Shown piece after piece: positions 58,140-64,000 of a stretch of DNA of 64,000 nt. This DNA is from Corythucha ciliata (lineage: Eukaryota > Arthropoda > Insecta > Hemiptera > Tingidae): NCBI GenBank assembly GCA_038030265.1, contig CM075937.1, forward strand, positions 43,442,198-43,506,197. The letters are read 5' to 3'. Numbering within the stretch: position 1 is the first letter of the stretch; each line of letters starts with the position of its first letter. The notes under the pieces were generated by a model that saw only the letters and a list, made by a program, of their open reading frames with translations, was not told where the DNA came from and searched no databases. A program made the position numbers and the translations under genes.

Positions 58140-58440
58140 TGAAAACCCAAACTTGACTGGGTTTGCACTTTTATGGGCGAAATTTTTCGGAATCGATGTC
58201 TATACTCAAATTTCACTGGTTTATCGATCCAACCAGGTACCCGGAAGTTAGCCGTCTCAAAAAACCAAATACACTTGCTTGACTCCCTAAAAAATAATTA
58301 ATAACATGCGGTTGGCTCATTTATGAACGAAAATTTGCAAATACGGTAGTACGACAGGCGCGGGTACCTGAAACCCCAAATTGAGTGGGCTTTGTCCTTA
58401 TAAAACCAAATTCATGGTTTCGGCTTAACTTCGAGGCTTG
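58140..58440. repeat. Weak ~40 bp array, family 4-like
   Basis: AACCCAAACTTGACTGGGTT, AAACCAAATACACTTG, ACCCCAAATTGAGTGGGC and AAAACCAAATTCATGG recur loosely. They resemble the 47 kb array unit. Confidence 0.4.
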
Positions 58441-58859
58441 GGTTGCCAACCGTCCCGGGGTACCTGGAACAGCCCCGGTTTGGGTAAATTTTGTCCCACT
58501 TCCCGGTCAGCGTCACGACGCAATTTGTCCTGGATTCTGCTCTATATTTCTAAAAACATGACGCTGGGCATACAATAATTTCATTCTTGGAATGGATATG
58601 CCTGATACATCAAGTGAGAATAAGTAATGAAAATGAAAATCGCCCTATTCGTTTGATCAGCTTTTTTTTTCTTATTTTTCACCTTTCAGATACTTTTTTT
58701 AAAACTGTATACGCGTCGATCCAATCTCACGCAACCTGAACGAAGAACGGAATCATTAGTTAAGCGCCGCAAAACGGACAAAGCTTGGTTTGTTTACGTC
58801 TGATTAGCCTAAGAAATCATCATGTGTTTATTGTGTGTACGTTGTGTGCCAAGAACGTT

Positions 58860-59300
58860 TTGTTCTTGGCTTCTTGAGGTTACAGCATTTTGGGGTTGCT
58901 GCTTTCGGCGTTTGGTCTTTTTCGAATTCAAGTTTTGTGGTTAGGGTTTTTTGTGGTGGCCAAAGCTTTTGCCACCAAAGCTTTGCCAGCAAAGCTGGGG
59001 GTCAAAGCTTTTGTGGTTCGAGCATTTTGTGGTTAGATTAATATGTGGTTGAGTGTTTCTTGAGCTAAGAGCTTTTTGTGATTATTGCGTTTTTTGTAAA
59101 ATGTTTTTGTCGTTAGAACTGTTTTTGATTGGAGCATTTTGTGGTTAGATCTTTTTGGGATTACAGCATCGTGAGGTTCGACCTTTTCTGGGGTCAATGT
59201 TTTTTGTGCTTCAAAGTGTTTGTGGTTAGAACAAACTCTGGCTTAGAACTTCTTGTGGTTAAAGCATTTTATGGTTCAGGCTTTTTGTGGTTAGAGCATT
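58860..59300 (+). repeat. Degenerate ~27 bp GTGGTTAGAGCATTTT array
   Basis: About 14 units of TTTTGTGGTTAGAGCATTTT with variants, spaced 25-30 bp. Inside it, CAAAGCTTTTGCCACCAAAG and CTTTGCCAGCAAAGC form short hairpins at 58965-59000. The open frames here are repeat artefacts. Confidence 0.65.
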
Positions 59301-59599
59301 TTCTATGCTTTCTACGACGACACGTTGAATCGAGTGCCCCGCTTTTTCCTTTTTGTCCCGGCAAATTTTGGAGTTTGAAACTTTTGTCCCAGTCCCGGTC
59401 CCGTTTTTGGAATCACATAATTTTCAACTGCTCCATGAAAAGTATTGTTGTACAGTTGGCGGGCCTTAATTATACGAAACAACGGTAGGACATTTTGACA
59501 TTAAAATTGCAACTTTTCGAAGAATAATTGTCCATCAGCTGCAACGTTGGGCAGTTGCCAAATCTCAACTTATGAACTGTTGAAAGCCGCTCCTTGAAA

Positions 59600-59760
59600 T
59601 CGAACTTCACGGGCTCGTATCCATCAATTAATTCAATTTCGAGGGTTGAGTTCCTGCGAATTTGTCTCTTTAAGAACCAAAATTTTGCGGGTTTGACCAT
59701 TTATAAAACCCCGTGAATAGCCAAACCTGCGGAATTGTTTTGAAAGAGCGACTAACTACC
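59600..59760. repeat. Weak family 4-like units
   Basis: GCGAATTTGTCTCTTTAAGA, ACCAAAATTTTGCGGGTTTG and ACCATTTATAAAACCCCG match the style and orientation of the 47 kb array. Only three to four units. Confidence 0.4.
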
Positions 59761-62333
59761 CAACCTGGACCTTGTTAATTTATAGGCTAACATCCTGAGG
59801 CTAAATTACCCCAATAATTATAATCATCGAGTCATCAATCAAGTAAAGAATGGACGTTTATTCGTTATAATTTCATTGATGACTTTGATTATGGCCTATA
59901 ACAGAAAAGCAGCTTGAAAGTGCAAGTTTCTGACAGTTATCCCCCTCCTCCACACCTATTCTCATACAAAGCTTCGATAGTACGAAATCGTTAGAATTTG
60001 AGTTTTTTATTATCTTGGAAAAAAATATCGGTGTACGAAAAGACTATACACAGCCGGTTCAATTCGAAACTTTTTTGTGTGAAACAAACTATATTTTGCT
60101 TTCGTTATTTGCTATTAATAGCCGGAAAATGTTTACACGAGGGTCGTTTAGAAAAAAAAAACAGTACGAGTCTTCTTGAGAATTCTCAAAGGATTTATAC
60201 AATCAGGTCATATTTATTGCTTTCTCTTGTCTTCTAACAACCTCTCCACACCAGCCCCAGCCACACGCGGCATGTTTTTTTTTTTTGCGACCCCCATCCA
60301 TTAATCACTCTTTGGATGTTCGTGTATTAACTGAAGTTCCCATCAATCTACTGTACGAGTGTGAAAAACGAGATAATTTTAAGGGGAAAAAATTGACTTG
60401 CTGTAGTGGGGGGGGGGGTACAGTTTTTTTCTTTGAAGATGAAACTTTGAGAATGCCGATCGCTCTCTTTGGTGATTGGTCATGGTGGTGGGGGGGGGGG
60501 GCTTTCACTTCGTTCGATGTTTTAGGAAAGTGTGATTATGTTAACTCGAATGCCGTCCATAATCGTCCATTTTTTAGGTGTTCCTTTTAATTATCGAGTC
60601 TATACCGTTGATTCAGCTTTAATGGGCCTGTCTTTTGTCTTGAACACTATAATTGCTTTTCATCGATTTTCATTCAAGTTTTCGTTAATAGGGGAGACAG
60701 TTCCAAAAGCCTGTATTACCTCGCCCATCACTACCACCAGCCACTCATCGTCTGTCCTTTCATCAACAGCGCTCGTGCAAACAAGCGTAAACAAGTCTCG
60801 AATAGAAAGGCTGAAGGGCTAAAACGGTCCATGGCCGTCACTGACTGGTGAAGAAGCAGAAGAAGAAGAGAGAGTGAGAGAGAAAAGGGTGAGATTGACT
60901 AGGAGTGTGCTATACGGACTGGTGCTATACCCCTGATGAAAAGGGAGAGGAAAAGGTTTTCTCGCCTTTTGAATATGTATGAGGGAATCCAGACCTCCCC
61001 CCACCTACATCACCACCACACCCCTGTCGCTATCATTCGAGTCACCATTCTACCTTCCTTTTCCGTTTTCCACCCCTCTTGCTGTCATCCTCATATATTT
61101 CCCGGCAACCTTTCCCTTAAAGAGGAAACCCCCTTCTGTTTCCTGCCTCTCGCACTCATTTAAAAGAATTAGATGGTGGGATGAGAGAGAGATTTTTAAA
61201 TCCACATCGTTCTAAATGCAATGCTGTTCATTTCTGAGGTCACATACCTCAGTGGTGATTTCTACGCTCTTTTCTTTGGGAAATTTTTGGAAATGCCATA
61301 TCCAGGACCCCGACAATTCGGCGATTTTGCTTTCTCAGCTGTCCTTCGTGAAGTCCTCGGTCTTTTATTTCTACCAAAAGCTGTATCAGAAGGGGGCGAT
61401 CTATAACTCATTTATCTCATTAAATAATAAGAATATTCATTCAGCACAGGTAAACAATATTGATTGGAAACATGATTTTCACCAGGGCGCGCTGAACTAC
61501 GTATGTAGTAGCAGAATAGGGCTACTTTTATGCGCCCCCCCCCCAACCAAGTTTTAAAATCTTTTCAATGAAAATTTAAGCCCCTGGTTGGTACTTAAAT
61601 CTTCTTTTCACGAAAGGTGTTATTTTGCCCGTTGATTGATTTCCTTTCTTGATGATTTTTGTGATGTCCATTGAAATAATTATCAATTAACTATACTTTT
61701 CCTTTGTAAACTTACAATTAAAAGGAAGGAATTAATTCCATCATAAACTCAAGAACTTCTATTGAATTAACGTGGTCCATTATAACACCCGCCCACGACC
61801 CATTGGAGAATTTCTATTGAAACGGTTCCTTTTATCTTCGTAATTGAGTTTTATCGTCCACAAATAGACCCCGTGCGACTCCTGAGATAATCGAGACAAA
61901 TGTAAAACAAACGTTCCTTCCCCCCCCCTCTAACTTGTCCGCCATCCCAAACTTTCACAAATAAATTAAATTCAAGGATTCGAAACCCGCGACTCTGTTA
62001 GACACCAACTTTAGGGAATACCCACTTCTAACTGGGCGGCTAAGGCATTACCCACTTGTGGCTTTTATTGCGACGAGTTCTCACACGTTAGACGTGGTGT
62101 GAGGGGGTGGCTTGGAACGGAAAGTTTGATTCTAAGTAATGGTCGGAATAACGTTTTCTTCGAGATTCGAACCTCAGAAAAGTAAACTTATCGAGTGGTG
62201 GGGTGCAGGGAAGTTCTCCCCTTGAGGTTGTGTTTGAATGTTCAAAAATTGTCGTTCTGGGTCATTGGGTCAACAATTCATGACACCCCCCCCCCCACGA
62301 ATCTTCGCTGAATATTGTTTAAACACGACTAAC
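59761..62333. other. Presumed intron downstream of receptor exon
   Basis: Starts, on the minus strand, with the GT donor complement at 62332-62333. No further exon encoding TM5-TM7 was recognised here or further left. Poly-G/C runs at 60408-60418, 60490-60501, 61535-61544, 61920-61928 and 62286-62296. Confidence 0.5.
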
Positions 62334-62975
62334 CTGGTAGATTTTGTTCATTGAATCCTCCCTGAAAATACAGACGGAGTGCTCTTCCATCGAGTACTCG
62401 TAGGTGACGACGCCGTGACTTATCAAAGCGTAAATATTGCACACGAGAATGATTATCCACGTGACACAAATGGCCACGATGGCGTTCTGTTCCGTTCGTA
62501 CAGTGATCGACGCAATCGGATGAACAACGGCTAGAAATCGATCGAGCGACATAAGGACAAGGGTGTAAACGGATGCGTAGGCCGTGACGACGATCAAATA
62601 CTGCACGATTTTACACCACGTCTCTCCAAATGGCCAATACACGAAAATATAGTCAGTAGCGGTGAACGGAACGCAAAATATAATGAAAAGAAGGTCGGCG
62701 ATAGCCAAATTTATAATGAGCAAATTTGTAGTTGAGCGCATTTGTTTATTTGCCGCGACGACAATGACGACCAGGGAATTGCCGAAAAGGCCCAGAATGA
62801 TTATAATGCCAAACAGGATTGGAACGATAACGCGGACGACTTTTTCAAATTCGAAAGTTTCAACTTCAGGTAGAAGCGTTCCGTTGACGCACAGCGTCAA
62901 ATTCGCGATCGCCGAGTTCGCGAAAGAGCAATTATTATTATTATTGCCGGCGCCGAGCCCTGTCGTGCCCGCCAT
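62334..62975 (-). CDS. Allatostatin-A/galanin-type receptor, first coding exon
   Basis: 214 codons of a class A G-protein-coupled receptor at the plasma membrane that would bind an amidated neuropeptide. ATG at 62975 has a strong context (A at -3, G at +4). The extracellular N-terminus has glycosylation sites N15, N25 and N31 and a five-Asn run coded by an AAT/AAC microsatellite. TM1 carries GNSLV (N66), TM2 NLAIADLLF (D94), and ECL1 WPFGETWC with C121, expected to bond C202. TM3 ends SLDRFLAVVHP (DRF for DRY, R146), and TM4 has W173. The LDRFLAVVHPIAS and YWPFGETWCK strings point to the allatostatin-A/galanin group; ligand is inferred. The exon ends after Q214 (CAG|GTTAGT, phase 0), before TM5; the rest lies leftwards, unseen. 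A CCAAT (minus) stands near 63075-63083. Confidence 0.9.
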
Positions 62976-64000
62976 CCTTCGCTCTTGGCCGCGAACTGAC
63001 GAAAAACGAACTCGTGAGCCGCCTCCCTCGCCTGAAGGCGGGTTTTGCCTTCGCCCACGCCGCCGATTCTATCCCATTGGCTTTATTTTTTCTAAAAAAA
63101 TTAATAAATAACACTAAGTAATTGCATTTTTTCTCATTACGCTCAGAAGGATAGAATTATTATATGAAAACGATAAGAGCTTGAACATTGTACCAAATCA
63201 AAAGTATAGGAAATAAATTACATCAAAACGATCTCTCTCTCCATCATCACTAACTATTTCTCCCTCTTGAAGCGATTGTTTAACAAACAAAAGAATCTTC
63301 GCTCAATTGATACATTCCTTTATAACTAAGTTTCAATTATATTACGCAAGCATTATTAAAGATAACTGATAAATTGAAGATACGTTTCAACGATCCTTTC
63401 AATTTTTCCAATTTCCATCCCCTTCCCACCATTTCCTCTTACACCTCTCTCATACGCCTCTAAAAAGAAAATTAAAAAATATTGAAAAACCATTCATTCT
63501 CGTAACAATTCATTTAGCAAACTACCACGCAAAAAAAAAAAAAAAAAAATTATACGAAGACAACGTCCAAACCAACCCACTGGGACACATTTGCTTATCG
63601 TCTCACGATAATAAATTTCACCTGGTCGGATGAGGGAGATAATGACGGTATAGTGATGCTGTGAATGGTGATGGGGGGAGGTTGGAACCTGAAAATTATA
63701 CGGAGCTTTTCGTGAAGTGAAGTTGACCATATTTTCAAAGTCGCAAATTATACGGACATCCTTACAACAATGACGTGCTCATCCCGCCCACGATGATGTA
63801 AAAAGCAGTTTGGTGTATACATTTTTTTGACTGTTAAGCAAACGACAACTTGAAACAGAGTTTGTTGGGCGAAATATGGCTTAGAATAAAAAAGGACTCG
63901 CTTGATTTTGTTGGACCATTCATCATGAAATCAGTAACGAATGACGATTTTTCATGCTGTTTCATTTATACGGCCAAATGCTGAGTGAACTATAGCCAAG
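62976..64000. other. Upstream of receptor ATG; 5' UTR/flank
   Basis: The first ~100 bp are GC-rich compared with the rest of the window. On the minus strand a CCAAT motif lies at 63075-63083, which could belong to a promoter or a 5' UTR. The remainder is AT-rich with an A19 run near 63532-63550. No other gene recognised. Confidence 0.35.

Noticed and set aside
58835..59488. Plus-strand open frames rich in Phe/Gly/Val
   Set aside because: They are translations of the GTGGTTAGAGCATTTT minisatellite.

Overview
The window looks like a repeat-rich stretch of an animal genome, probably an arthropod. It has no operons or dense genes. It carries one recognisable host exon, spliced genes inside transposons, LINE retrotransposons, many MITEs, degenerate minisatellites and unusually long poly-G/poly-C runs. 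The host exon (62334-62975, minus strand) encodes the N-terminal half of a rhodopsin-family neuropeptide receptor that best resembles the allatostatin-A/galanin-type receptors; this is the main reason for suggesting an arthropod or other protostome. It ends at a clean GT splice donor before TM5. No downstream exon was recognised in the 62 kb to its left, so most of the window may be a giant first intron, although an unseen small exon cannot be excluded.

Layout. 0-10 kb: mostly featureless DNA with two degenerate ~30 bp repeat arrays and a MITE. 10.4-14.2 kb: nested, decayed LINE fragments on both strands. 16.6-20 kb: a large foldback structure carrying a MITE, then a decayed PIF/Harbinger-like element with a MADF-domain exon. 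20.1-29.25 kb: the centrepiece, a CR1/Jockey-group LINE (PHD-type ORF1, endonuclease, reverse transcriptase, (ATT)n tail). It has been split by a complete 3254 bp Mutator-like element (MULE) with TIRs and a perfect 9 bp target-site duplication, by a ~1.15 kb composite insertion, and by an inverted duplication. A tRNA-derived SINE-like unit with the same (TTA)n tail follows directly. 30-33.3 kb: MITEs, a ~156 bp satellite whose monomer is itself a hairpin, and an inverted cousin of the 4.3-5.3 kb array. 37.3-40.1 kb: two convergent R1-like LINE 3' parts embedded in a ~20 bp minisatellite. 43-48 kb: more ~30 bp arrays, again in inverted pairs, and MITEs. 48.3-51 kb: LINE scraps and four MITEs. 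54.7-59.8 kb: satellite again, three related hairpin elements and further arrays. 59.8-64 kb: apparently unique DNA around the receptor exon.

How the parts relate. The MULE encodes a two-exon transposase (724 + 90 residues; two C2H2 fingers, FAR1-like Cys/His region, MULE core, SWIM finger, basic tail). Its frame is intact, but a Tyr sits where the first catalytic Asp is expected. The LINE is dead, with several frameshifts, yet its ORF1 and ORF2 lie in one frame separated by a single TGA in the context TGA-CTA. All calls come from reading the sequence; no database search was run.
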